A stretch of DNA of 64,000 bases, taken from the NCBI GenBank assembly GCA_029379385.1, contig CM055607.1, positions 8,928,001 to 8,992,000 of the forward strand, written 5' to 3'. Positions 40,195-52,797 of the stretch are shown here, piece by piece (positions within the stretch are counted from its first letter, which is position 1; every line of letters starts with the position of its first letter). Under the pieces are notes generated by a model. That model had not been told where the DNA came from, did not search any database, and saw only the letters and a program-made list of their open reading frames with translations. Origin of the DNA: Quillaja saponaria (taxonomy: Eukaryota; Streptophyta; Magnoliopsida; Fabales; Quillajaceae). The translations under genes were made by a program, and so were the position numbers.

Positions 40195-41156
40195 ATGGGA
40201 GAAGTGAGGAGAAAAGAAGTTGTTGAAGAAGTAAAGAGGCAGTTATGGCTGGCAGGGCCTCTCTTCTCTGTGGGTCTATTGCAGTTTAGTTTACAGGTGA
40301 TATCTGTGATGTTTGTGGGTCATGTTGGTGAATTGGCTTTATCTGCTGCTTCAATGGCCACTTCTTTTACATCAGTTACTGGTTTCAATTTGTTGGTAAG
40401 TCCCAGCTTTCTTTGGTTTATTTCTGATCATAACCGTTTCTATATCATTCATATAATTATAAATTAATTTTCAGTTATAACATCAGTCATTTCATATTCA
40501 CTATTTAAACGGTACATTTTAGTATTAAATAATCGTGTTAGAAACTTATCTCATAAATAATAATATATAAATTTATTTTTCACAAGAATTCAGTATTCGA
40601 AAAGGGGTATTACTTCTAAATCTGTCAAATTAATTTTTAATATCCCCTCCTTTTATTGCAGAGTCCACTGAACATTAGGTTTTCCCAAACACTGTAACAT
40701 TATCTGTACAATGAACTTGTCTCTTTGGGTCAAAACCAAAGCTATAAAACTCCTCATTATTAGGCCGAGTTAATTTTAATTAAACAATGTCATTAAGAGA
40801 AATTGTTAATCAGAGAGTAATCCAAGAACTTTAGTTAGATACGCCTTAACCTTGTTGCACTGTTGCATGTTGCTGTCCGTGTAGGTTTGTGCTTTTTATG
40901 TGAGAAAAAGAGGAAGTAATATTATGAAGAGTATGTAGTTAGCTATGTAGATGCCCCTAATAAGGGGCGGACCCAGGATTTTTACATAACCCGGGCCGAT
41001 GTTGTATTTATATTTTTAAAATTATAATGAAACTATTCTAATTTCGACTCCGACATAGGTGCGGTGGGTTTTTTTTTTCTTTCCAGATATAGTGATGTAG
41101 ATATAATATTTCCAGTTATAATGTGTGGGCTATCCTATATATTTTTCCATTTCTTG

Positions 41157-41191
<35 letters not shown>

Positions 41192-44100
41192 CTAAACCAC
41201 CGTTATATTACAATGATATTATAGACATATCCACTATTTTTAAAATACACACATTCCTAAATCATAAAGTTGAGATAAAATATTTTTACTTATATTCTTA
41301 TTTTTATTAAGAAACAAGTATGATTTAATATTATTTAGTTTTTTAAGTAACTATAAAATGATATTATTCATCTTAAAATGAGTTATAAATAAAAATTAAA
41401 TTAATAATATTTTTAAAATAGAAATATAATTTAAAGTAAATATATATATAAATAATAATACATTCCTGAAGGTAAAGTGTGCTAATATATCCAAACATTT
41501 GAAATTAACTAATGGTGAAGGTGACTATCAAATTCCATTTCGTCTAGAATAAAAATTTATGATAAGGGAGAAAACTACCTCTCATTATACATATTAAGCC
41601 CAACAAACTTATTACTATGAAAAAAAAAACTCCAATGACTAAAATAACACATTATTCCTAAACATTATATTTATAAAATAACCTTAGAAAATAAATTATT
41701 AATAAGTAAATTCTACATTTTTCACTTTCTTTGTTATGTTTTTGTTTTGATTTTGAAGTTAACTAGTCAATTTTGTTTTTGTTTTTTAAATGTCTCTTAT
41801 TGTAGGAAAAAAAATTATTTAAACTTTCATATTCTTTTGAAATTTTTACATAATCTTAATTAATTTAGGTTTTTTTTCCTTTCTGAGGTGCTACATTTAT
41901 TTATCAACTTTACATACTTGTTTATAATTTGATTGAAAGGAATCTCTAGGGAACCAAACAATTTTTCATTTGTATTTTAGTTAACAAATTTAAAAAAACT
42001 AAATTTTGACTACAATAAATTAAGTTTAACAAGATATATTTATTTTCAACAAAAAGAATGACTTATTAGTTTTACGATTTAAGTTTTGTTTACTTAAAGT
42101 TTATTTATTTACTTTTAATTGTCTTGTGTTATTTGAGAAAAAATAATTTTTAAAAATAAGATAAATTTAGTGATAAAAATAAGATAAATTTGTAGTGACG
42201 AAATTAAAAAAAATTATGTAAATCCTTAAAATAACATTTGAAATGATTGAATTCAAGTCACAACACCCTCACACAAAAAAATAACAAAAACTCCGTACTC
42301 AACCACTGGACCAAATTGTTTTATTGAACTTTACTAGCTTCAAATAATATTACTACTATTACTAGAAAAAAAAATTATAAAAGAAATTAGCCAGGGCCTG
42401 GGCCCTGGCCTGGGTTGTGGTTCCGCCCCCTGCCCCTAATTTAGTTATGTAGGTGTCCCTAATCGTTCTGTTTATTCCTCTTGTATGGTACGAAAGATAT
42501 ACAGGGTTGGGTACTCGGGCTACAGTATCCATGAAAGAAAATTGGGTGGAGGGATAATACTTCCTTTCAAATTTTTTTGTCAAGGTCTTGTCATATGAAT
42601 TAAGGCCTTTTTACATCTCAAATTGAAATTTACAAAAATCAACTCAAATATTTGAATTATCTATAGTTATGATTATAACGGGTTATTCTCTTTTTATCAA
42701 TTTTTTTGTTTTATTTTTTTATGATGCATTATTTGATTTAAAATGACAGATCTCAAGATTTTAAGCAAAAAAATAAATTATACTTTCTTTTATATATATA
42801 TATATATATTTTTTTTTTTTAATTTATTCAATGTAAACCTCATTTGTATTTTTATTTTTTGCTTCGTTTCTGCATTGAAATTTGAAATAATCATTTCAAT
42901 TTGAAACAAATGGTTAGCAGATAAAGAAACATAATAGAAAGACGTGAAGGGAATAAAAAGAAAATTCCTTAGCAATAATATCTTACTAGAAATTGTGAGG
43001 TTGCCACACTGAAACAATATGCATAAAAAAACATGGGGATATAGTGCATGTATGTGCAGTATACGTGAATATATGTGCACGTGCAGTATACATGCACGTG
43101 CTTTGCATGCACACAGTCATTATTCCGCTAAAACTAGTTTGCCTCAAAACATATATCATTATATCTGTTTTTGGATCAGCTAGGAATGGCCAGTGCTTTG
43201 GATACTTTTTGTGGCCAGTCATTTGGTGCAGCACAACACTATGTGCTTGGCATACACATGCAAAGAGCTATGTTTGTTATGTTTCTGATTAGCATACTCC
43301 TTTCTATCATTTGGGCAAGCACAAAACCAATTCTAATTGCAATGCACCAAGACTCAGCTATATCAAATGAAGCTGGCATATATGCTCAATTCATGATCCC
43401 AAGCCTTTTCGCTTATGGTCCTCTTCAATGCCTTGTCAAGTTCTTACAATCCCAAAATATTGTCTTCCCAATGGTGGTAAGCTCTGGAATCACAGCTTTC
43501 CTACACATCCCTTTGTGTTGGGTTTTGGTATTTAAATGTAGGCTTGGAAGTAGAGGAGCTGCCATAGCAAATTCCATATCCTACTGGGTTAATATGCTAT
43601 TGATGGCACTATATGTGAAGTTCTCAGCTTCTTGCACAAAATCTTGGACTGGTTTTTCAAAGAAGGCCTTGAACAATGTCCTTGACTTCCTTAAACTTGC
43701 TATTCCGTCAGCAGTTATGCTTTGGTAACATTTTTGGACTCTTACAAGTGTTTCTGAGATAAGCTTTACTGAATAGTGTTTTCATTTAAATTATGAGCAG
43801 TTGATGTTTCTTATTGATCTTGGACAGCATGAAAGTTTGGACATTTGAACTGATGGTTCTCTTGTCTGGTCTTCTTCCCAATCCAAAGTTAGAAACTTCA
43901 GTTCTTTCTATATGGTTAGTGATATGAACCCAAAGCCTTGCTATTGTGTCCTATTACTTTCTACATTGTGGTTGATCACTGCTTTAAGAAATTGTTATTT
44001 CCAGCCTCAATACATTTTCGCTGGTTTGGATGATAGCCTTTGGATTCAGTGCTGCTGTAAGGTATTATGCATACTGCTTTTAACAAATCCCAAGTTCTAT

Positions 44101-44989
44101 TATTTTTTTTTTAGCAATTTAAAAGCTTGATTTCGAGTTTTTTGTTTACAGCACACGTGTCTCGAATGAACTGGGAGCTGGGAACCCTCAAGGTGCAAGT
44201 CTAGCTGTTCGTGTTGTTCTAGTCATGGCTGTAGCAGAAGGCATACTAATAGTGCTATTCATGATTCTTCTAAGAAATTTTTGGGGCCATGTTTATAGCA
44301 ATGAAGGTTATGTAATCAGAAATGTTGCAGCCATGATGCCAATTCTTGCTACTTCTAGTTTCCTAGATGGACTCCAAAGTGTTCTTTCAGGTATATAACC
44401 TATACATTCTGATACCTTATAGTAATTATGTCCATAAGCTTTTATTCAAGCCCCTAATTTACAATTCAGGTGTTGCTAGAGGATGTGGATGGCAGAAGAT
44501 TGGTTCATTTGTGAATCTTGCATCTTTTTATCTTGTGGGCATTCCTTGTGCTATTGTATTAGCTTTTGTCTTCCACATGAAAGGGAAGGTAACTATCATT
44601 GCTGCCTTTATAATCTTCACAAAAACACAACTACACAAGTGATATTTCATATACTCTTGCCTAATAACTCTACTTGTTTTTCTAAATATAGGGGCTCTGG
44701 CTGGGGATTATATCAGCATTTATTGTCCAAGTTTTGTCCTTTATGATAATTACAATAAGAACTAACTGGGAAAAAGAAGTACGGCATTCATGCCATATGT
44801 ATCAATAAAGGAATTCTCCTTATGCTCTTACATTTCACTAATCTTTTTTTTTTTTTTTAGGCAAATGCTGCTGCAAGCAGGGTTCAGGACTCTAGAATAG
44901 CCATGGAGATGACGACAAGAGACCAAACACTGAAAAAAGAGGAACTTGCTCAGGGAATTTCAGTGGCTTTTGGCATCTATAAAATGTGA
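40195..44989 (+). CDS. MATE efflux transporter (DETOXIFICATION type), fourth gene
   Basis: Proton-coupled efflux transporter of the same subgroup as its neighbours, more diverged from copies 1 and 2. Eight exons: 40195-40395, 43180-43724, 43828-43914, 44005-44061, 44152-44390, 44470-44588, 44692-44778, 44861-44989; GT-AG, in phase, 487 aa. Exon sizes 2 to 7 are identical to copy 1 (545, 87, 57, 239, 119, 87 nt). Landmarks: [66 protein letters not shown]. The N-terminus is short ([18 protein letters not shown]) and lacks the 31-residue leader of copies 1 and 2. The C-terminal tail is long (43 codons including stop). Intron 1 is about 2.8 kb because it holds a 1.47-kb transposon and much AT-rich DNA. 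No coding defect seen. Confidence 0.93.
40962..42431. mobile_element. Non-autonomous DNA transposon in intron 1 of the fourth MATE gene
   Basis: 1470 bp flanked by a perfect 9-bp target duplication GCCCCTAAT (40953-40961 and 42432-42440). Ends are inverted and imperfect: AAGGGGCGGACCCAGG on the left; the right end, complemented, reads AGGGGGCGGAACCACAACC. The 9-bp duplication favours a Mutator-like element; the GGGGCGGA-CCAGG end motif is widespread in plant DNA transposons. The interior is AT-rich with a TA microsatellite at about 41160-41189 and has no transposase frame. Confidence 0.8.
41160..41189. repeat. TA dinucleotide microsatellite
   Basis: About 15 uninterrupted TA units inside the intron-1 transposon. 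Confidence 0.9.
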
Positions 44990-45935
44990 CATAATTTACC
45001 CCAACAATTAGCATCTAAGCATGATTCTGCTCAACTTCATGTTCAAACATCAATAGTAAAAGAAATCTGCTTCAGTGTGCATGTATTCGACTTACACAGT
45101 AATTTCTTGAATTCTCTGGTTAGAATCCAGAATAAGAAATGGATAAAAAAGAATGAACGAGGCCGTTATCAAACCAAGTTTTATCCAGATTAAATCAAAT
45201 GATTCTGTCAGACTAACTTAATAATTAAAAAAACTAACAAATTGTAAAAGGAATACGAAAACTAGTAGCTTGTGAAACCAAACTTATTTAAGGTTCTGCG
45301 GTTTTCACACAGAGCAATGTGAAGCAGGAGTATTGTTATGATATCATTTAAAATCAAGCGCCATGCAATCTATAATACTTTTGTTTAGTAAACTGTTGAA
45401 ATAACATTCTATCTGAAGCACCAATCTCCATCTGGAGAAAATAAATATTACATTCAGTAACAATTCTAATATATCTTTGAATTTTAGTAGCAAAAAATTG
45501 GAAAATAACCTGCTTTGGAATATAGCTGCCCCAAACTACAATTCTACTATTTCAAGCATCAAATACAGTAATAGATTCAGAAACATGCCTCTGAATATTT
45601 GGCCATCTATGGGTTACAATACAAATCCTCTGGAATTTTATTTATTTATTTTTTACGTGTTGGGGTGTGGGGAGTAACCGTATCAAGCATTTTTCTCCCT
45701 TTTCTTCTTATTTCTGTCCCAAGAACTGCAACGTAAGTAAAATGTTAATCTCCAACAATTGCTGCTTCATCCTCACAACATCTATCAAGGAACATCCACA
45801 GAAGGCTCCAGGCAAACAAACGGAGAAGGAGCACACCAAAAAATAATAGCAAACTTCGAAAGATTTGTTGCATACCTCATAAGGCAGATGCAGAATTGAT
45901 AGACCCCTTAGATAAATATGTCACTTCAAATGGTC
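44990..45935. other. Convergent spacer between the fourth MATE gene and CDKD
   Basis: About 0.95 kb lying 3' of both genes, which face each other. It should hold both untranslated 3' ends. No gene recognised. Confidence 0.6.
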
Positions 45936-48900
45936 TTATTCTGGATACTGGAATTCTAGATCTAATTTCCTTTTCAGATGTGATCTGTCAGCACTGCAGA
46001 AGAGGAAGAAGGAATAAAAGTAAGATAACATTATTATTAAGTAGAAACTAGCAAGAAAATGAACATTTGGCACATTATTGCATGATTTAACTTCATTGAA
46101 AGATATTCCACATTTCTCCACCCAGACATGATATCTAATAATGACTTGCATTAAAGAAAACTAACTATAGATAACTTCATCAATCACCATTAGAACACTT
46201 CTTTTTGGCAGTAGAACAAAAATTAACTTCATCAATCACCATTAGTAAACTTCTTTTGGGTAGTAGAACAAAAATTAGAACTTTATTCGAAGGTCCTAAC
46301 TATTTTTAAGGTTCCCATAAAGACTTATGCATTTACATTGTTTCAGAAGCGTTTAAAAACTGATAACTGAATTGCTAGTAATAATTTCTTTTTTCCACTC
46401 TGCTTCCTCTTTTGAATCGGTAATTTTGACAATATTTAGGATTTATTTGGTTCGATGCCATGGTATCACAATATTAAGACAGTTACTTGCACAGGAATCT
46501 CCTCAGCATATATCTTAAAGTAATTCAAAGTGCAAATAATACAAAGTGAAGAAATAGAAGAGCATCGATAAATGAAAAGTAATTCCTAAGACATAGAATC
46601 TTATTTCCTTAATTCCTTTACTTTAGCACATGATTATATTTTTACATAACGATATACATGGATCCAGAAGGTTTCCGTATTATTTACAAACCACAATCAA
46701 CTAAAAAGTTAGAAGTTTTACATTATCAGAACTCATGATGTGCTCACGGCATTCAAAATTTAATTGTTTTTAAAACAATTGAGTTGTGAGTTTGACTCCA
46801 CACTAGGGATCCATTTGGTTCAATGCACATTTCTAGGAATCCCTTGAGAGCACATCTTGGGGGATTTTTAACACAAATGATCCAAGTGAAGGATGAAAGA
46901 AAAGAAAATGGAGAGCATTAAGTAAAAAAAGAATAATACCCAAGACACAGACTCCTATTTCCTCCCAACTTCCTTTATGGGACATTTTTTTATTTATTTT
47001 TTACTTTTGATGCCAAATATTGTCATATCCTTCATCTTTTCCTAAAGATTTACCTAGCCAAATGGGAAGTTAAAGCATTAGGCGAAGCTAAAGTTGCGCC
47101 AGAAGGTTCTGAATGCATTCAAGAACCTTCAGTAAAAAAACTAAAAATCCACATTTTCCACATAACCACACTCAAAATTTGTTTGCCATATCTAGATTTG
47201 GACAAGGTGCCCATGCCAAATTGAAGGGAATTAAATTCGATATACTTCAACCAGATCACAGTCTGGAAAAATTGTTACACTTTCCTCCTACTTCCTTAAT
47301 CAAGTCTAAATATATGAAAGCAAAACCAAAAAGTCACCAACTACATAAATCCGAGTGAATAAGTTAGATTTCAATCAATATGGAGTCACTAGAGAAAAAC
47401 AGAAACAAGCAAGAAACAAGCACCCACGTATAGACATTCCAAATCCAAAAACATTACATGCCCTAGAGGAATCCCAGAGCAAAATACTAGATCTCTATAT
47501 GACCATTAAGAAACCAACAAAAGAAACCTTGCAACCCGAATTAATCATTCTCATTTCTATTTTTGGATCATGCCAAAACAATCATCCACAATTAAAAGTC
47601 AAAGGCTAATTATTATCAAACTTTCTAACAAAATCTTTCATTAGTTTAAAATGCAAAATCATGATCACCAATTGAGGGCAGAACCCATGAAAACTAGTTT
47701 GAATACATTTAATTTAACTTTCTTAACCAGAGCTTTTACAAAGAGGACAACATTCTTGGACAAAGAGAGTGCAATAACTGTGGACTTTCATACTTTTCCT
47801 TTCAATAGGATGATTACAGGGGCATAATCGTGCAGCTAGGTTCTATCTTACCCTCATACATTATCCAAATTATGAAATCTAACCTCTAGAATATCAACAA
47901 AAGGTTTATTTGACCTTCAAACTGAAAAATTCATTGAATTCAATTATTTTGAGTTAATTACAAGGTTTTGATACAATGAAAAATAAGGAAATAATTATAT
48001 TGTTTTACCTGTTAATCGTAGGTCTATTTGGAGGTTTTAATCCAAAGATAGAAAACTCTAATGACATTGGTGCTGGGTCACTCTTGCCCGTATTCTCACC
48101 CACTGTCTGCTTGATAGCACTAGCATTGTCATCAACCCCGTTTCCAACATAACCATCACGTTCTGGCATCACTCTCCTAGATTTTCTTGGAGGTGATAAT
48201 ACAATCGGACCCTCAAATTGGTTATGATCCCTAGATTCCCGCTTAGGGGCAGGTCTAGGGAGCTTATCTGGAATTGTAGGAAGAGGTGCAGATGAAAAGT
48301 ACCTAAACAGGAAGAAGATATTAAAGCAGAAAAACAAAATTCACCATGAATTTCCTAATTGAATAGAAATATCACATACCTGTGCTCTAGTGCCTGCCGC
48401 ACTGAAAGTCTAGCTCTTGGATCATAAGCAAACATCTTTGACAACAGATCTAGAGCATCATCACTAGCCATTGGAAATAATGAACGGAGAGGTGGGGCAG
48501 CAACATATTGGTATTCCACGTAATCAGGGAGATATACCACATCAGGCCATTGAGAAGGTGTTGGAGTTCCAAATGCTGCAAATATCTTTCCTAATTGATC
48601 AATATCACTTGAGCCCTAGCAAAACCAAAAAGTAAACTCATGCAATCAAAAGGAATTTGCTTAATATATAGAACATTCAGAAACATTAACAGGTATTAGA
48701 GAACAAATTTAAAAGTTTAACCAAACTGCAGTTTTGAACAGGTTGCCTAGTGAATTTGTTAAATACCTAGTCAAGTTCTTACAAAGAATGCTAGAAGTAA
48801 TGGCTGAACACTAGGACATAGGCCAGACAGAAACTAAACAGAAGTGCAAATATGAAAAATGAAAAGCGATAAATCATAAAGATCCAAAACATATTCTGTA

Positions 48901-51033
48901 AGAATTAAAATCAAAGTTACTGTATTAACATTTGATTTACCTGAAGAAAAGGCCGACGAAGTAGAAGCTCAGCAAATATACAAGCTGCAGCCCAGACATC
49001 CACCCCAGAACCATATTGCTTGCTCCCAAACAATAGTTCAGGTGCTCTATACCACCGAGCAAATACCTGTTCATAGTGTATGGATTTCAAGCCTATAAAT
49101 ACATAGACTAAGAAGACAGCAAAAGACCTAAAAAATAAAAAAAGCAGATCTTTATGTGTTTAATAATATACAACTGAAGATGATTTCTAAAGGATAATAT
49201 TAGATAGAAAAATGAGTGTGTTAGAGATGCAGTATCTACAGGCTTTTGACTGAAGTTCAGCAAATTATTTAAGGATTTGATCAATGAATTTCTTACAGAT
49301 TAAACATTTGAACTTGCTCTTACTCCAAAAGTTTCAGTTTTATATTTCCCTTAACCTTCCCCATAATACATGGTTTTGTGAAAGTGGGTAGGTTGCAGCA
49401 GGGTCATTGTAACTTAAACCACTTTGTTTGGGGGAAAGGCTAAAATTAAAAGTTTGTTGGTGCAAAGAATGTATAAGTGCCACTTGAAACAAAACTTGGT
49501 TCATTGTCACCAGCATTTGACATGCAAAATGGATTCATTGCTATAGGCCAAAGTACTTTACTGACATAGCCAAAGGTATCAACATGCCATTGTAGATAAA
49601 GAAGCAAACCTGATGAGTGAACCTGCGATCTGGGCTTCCAAATATACGAGCTAAACCAAAATCTGCAAGTTTGAGCTTTCCATTAGGTCCTATCAACAAG
49701 TTATTTGGCTTCATATCCCTGAAAATCAATAAGTAAACCTCTGAGCCAAACAATAAGGATCAAAGTTACTGCATTCTCTGCAAAATAATGATACCTATGA
49801 AGAACCCATTTCTTATGGCAAACAGCAAGACCCCTTAGTGTCATCTGAAGGTAAGATTTTATGTCAGCAGGTGAAAGAAATATATTTCTATCCCGTATAA
49901 CAGCTTCAAGGTCTGTCTCCATGAACTCAAACACAAGATGCAAATTTTCTTTATGTGGGAATGCATCTATTAACTCAATGATGTTTGGATCTTTGAGCTC
50001 TTTAAGCAGTTTAATCTCCCTAAGAGCTGTAAAATTGACCCCTTCCTTCTGCTTTCCAAGCCGAATTTTCTTAATTGCAACTGTCTGTCCTGTCTGCTCT
50101 CACAAAGAATAAATTTTAAAAAGTTAGAAAATCATGTTTTTGGTTCAGATTGTGTCAAATTAAGAACATATAATATAATGTTTCATTGAAAGTAGTATAA
50201 TCAATTACTTCACCAAACCAATGCTCAAACAGTATATTTGCTATTTTCTTTCTGAGTTTGAGTAGAAGTTATAGAACAACCACTTCAACTAAGCCTAACA
50301 TTTAAAATAGTATGCTTCATTACATGTCTGTTTGATGAGTAAAGGGAAAAAAACACATCAACTGTCCAACTAAATCAGAGTTTTAAGCTTTTAAATTTTA
50401 TTTTATTCTTCACAAGTAATGTGCACCATAAATTGTACTGTCTGATATATGTTTATTAGGTACATAAATATAAAGAAAATGAAAATCTATCAATTATTAG
50501 TCTTTAACAACCAAATTCTGCAAATTTTAGGAACTCAAATGACTGGAATGCATAAAAGTTTACAAGTCCATCTCATTTTCTACCACTCCAGTTTCTTCAG
50601 CCGCCAAAAGAAAGCTCTGTTTGAAGAGTTCCTTTCCTTTTGTACATCGATTTTCTTAACCAACTACCGCAACCCAAAAATCACAACAATTGAAATTTCA
50701 CTTTTACATTTAATTTTCTTTACTTATCTATCTAACACAATTTGAGCTTTTTCTTTACCTCTCTTCATTGCCCCAATAATCCCATCAAGAAACACGGGTT
50801 CTCACTCAAATTCTACATAAATAAATAATTAAAAAAAAAAAAAAAAAACTAATTTTGAAATACAAGCAAAAGGAAAAATGATTATGCAGAATAGCCCAAA
50901 AAAAAAAAAACAAAGAGAGTTGTGGTACCTTAGTATCAATAGCTTTGTATACGACTCCATAAGTACCTTCTCCGAGGACTTCACGTTTCAGGTATCTATC
51001 AGCGACTTTCTTTGACAGATCGAACTCCGACAT
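45936..51033 (-). CDS. CDKD: CDK-activating kinase, CDKD type
   Basis: Plant orthologue of CDK7. With cyclin H and MAT1 it phosphorylates the T-loop of cell-cycle CDKs and, within TFIIH, the RNA polymerase II C-terminal domain; nuclear. Seven minus-strand exons: 50929-51033, 49795-50093, 49610-49718, 48941-49066, 48380-48615, 48009-48302, 45936-45993; all GT-AG, in phase, 408 aa, the expected size. Seen: glycine loop GEGTYGVV (21-28), catalytic Lys43, the CDKD-specific NFTALREIK helix (55-63, in place of PSTAIRE), HRDMKPNN (134-141), ADFGLA (153-158), T-loop [12 protein letters not shown] with Ser163 and Thr169, and WYRAPE. The C-terminal tail holds PPRKSRRV and ends [14 protein letters not shown] plus four residues, a basic nuclear-type motif. 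The final 58-nt exon is separated by a 2.0-kb intron and was placed by phase (AG plus T completing Ser) and family similarity. All catalytic residues are present. The start MSEFDLSKK is the first ATG of the frame. Confidence 0.95.
46173..46276. repeat. 52-bp tandem duplication in the last CDKD intron
   Basis: 46173-46224 and 46225-46276 both read AACTTCATCAATCACCATTA, then a variable TTCTTTT stretch, then GTAGAACAAAAATT. The same intron seems to hold two diverged copies of a longer block (about 46440-46630 and 46805-46990: TTTGGTTC, then CCTATTTCC or TTATTTCC). Confidence 0.7.
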
Positions 51034-51739
51034 TTTTTGCTTTCACCTTTTATATTAATTTTAATTTACTTGTTCGACTGCCGACACAGAATTTGGGCAT
51101 TAACTAGGTAGATCATTCTTTTCTGATGCACTCCACTAAATTTAGGGTTTTAGAGAAAGAGTATAAAGACAAAAGAAAGCTCCTGTAGGGCCTGAGAGAC
51201 TTCACTCAGGCTGAAAAGGGAGGACGATGGTTGTGGGGGAGAGATCAACGGCTATACTACAGTCAATTTAGTAAAATTATCGGGGTATTTTGGTCATAGC
51301 AAGAAATATCTTTATGGATCAGATTGGTTTTACTTGAGATGTTAACCCACCGCATTCAGTTCTTGGGTCAATATTGAAGCCCAGTCCAAGCCCAATACAT
51401 ACTGATGTTGGAAGAAAGTGAACCATTACTGTTAAACACATATTTTTTAATTTATTATTCGTTGAGGATTGAAAGCCAGGTACTCGTCGAATTATTATTC
51501 TCCAACTATTTTATTTTTTTTTTAAATTCAATAATGAATCACTTGAAATTAGATAAGATATGAGAAATTCATTTACAGATGTCAATTTGATTTATTAGAT
51601 AGGACTTAATCAAATATTCAGTCCAATTCAATAAATAAAAAATGATTTGTTCAAATTAAGACTATAGATTCGGCAAGCAATGATGTCTTAGCTCTTGTAG
51701 TCTTGTCTGTACGGTGTATACATGAATACGATGCTTCCT
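51034..51739. other. CDKD upstream region, cut off by a Mutator-like element
   Basis: About 0.7 kb between the CDKD start codon and the left end of the transposon. It should contain the CDKD leader and promoter. No specific element assigned. Confidence 0.6.
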
Positions 51740-52074
51740 ATTTTTGGACAGAAGGGTCCAAGTTTCAAAATTTTTAAACAGAATGGTAAATTTTTTACTA
51801 TAATAATTAAAATGGGATAAATGCTGAAACCGTATTTTCAAAACACTGTTTCTGGGTCCTACCTGACATGCCAGGTCATTTTCTTACCCAGTTCAAGCAC
51901 TCACGCGTGGCGCGTGAGTGGAGGAAGAAACTGACTTTTGAAAAGCCGTTTTCATCATGCCTTTGTCTCCCTGCGGGGCCCGCTAGACGGGCCCGTGGGA
52001 GACAAAATCTTGTTTGAAACCGGCTTTACAAAAGCCGGTTTCAGACCCTGCACGCTGCAGGGTAGCCTGCATCG
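51740..52074. repeat. MULE left terminal inverted repeat
   Basis: About 335 bp, GC-richer than its surroundings, inverted relative to 59225-59599. Contains three 27-nt palindromes (51826-51852, 51927-51953, 52016-52042), a CACTCACGCG/CGCGTGAGTG hairpin near 51900 and a GGGGCCCG/CGGGCCC hairpin near 51980. Confidence 0.9.
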
Positions 52075-52797
52075 TACACTACCCTTCCCCCTCCTCAATA
52101 ATTCCCTCTCCTTCCCATACATATAATTAATTCAAACATACAAATACAATAATTATTTTTTTATTGTACATAATAATTACATTAAAACATACAAAATCAA
52201 AAAAAAAAATTTATGAGTTTTGGAAAAATTTAATGAGTTTTTAAGATTTTTAATATATGATAATTTATAAATGAATTTTTGTGAAATATATGATAATTTT
52301 AAAATTTTAGAATTTAAGATTTTGGACAATTTTTTAATTTTATCATAAATATTTTTAAAATTCATGATATCTTTTAAATATAAAGTATATGTTAATTTAT
52401 ATATTTATAGTTTATGATATATTTAAATTTTAAAATGTATAATAAATTTTAAAGTGTATAATAATTATATGGAATTAAAAATATATGATAAATTTTAAAT
52501 TTCTAGTATATGACAGTTTTTAAATTTTTAAATTTGGTATTTTTAGAATTTAAGATTTTTGTTAATTTTTTAATTCTATAGTGTCTCATAAATTTTTTTA
52601 TTATAGTTTATGATATTTTAAAATGTTAAAAATTCATGATATTGTAAATTTTGGCAAACTCCTACTTGTTTATTCAGAAGTAAATTCTAATTTACAAGTA
52701 TAACTAAATTAAAACATAAACCAAGAAAACTCTTCCTATTACAAGTAACAAACACAAAAATTAAAAAACTTATATAAGGATTCCGGGAGATACTGGT

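Noticed and set aside
47113..47609. Two plus-strand open frames of about 80 codons
   Set aside because: They fall inside the last CDKD intron, have no recognisable domain, and the composition looks like ordinary intron.
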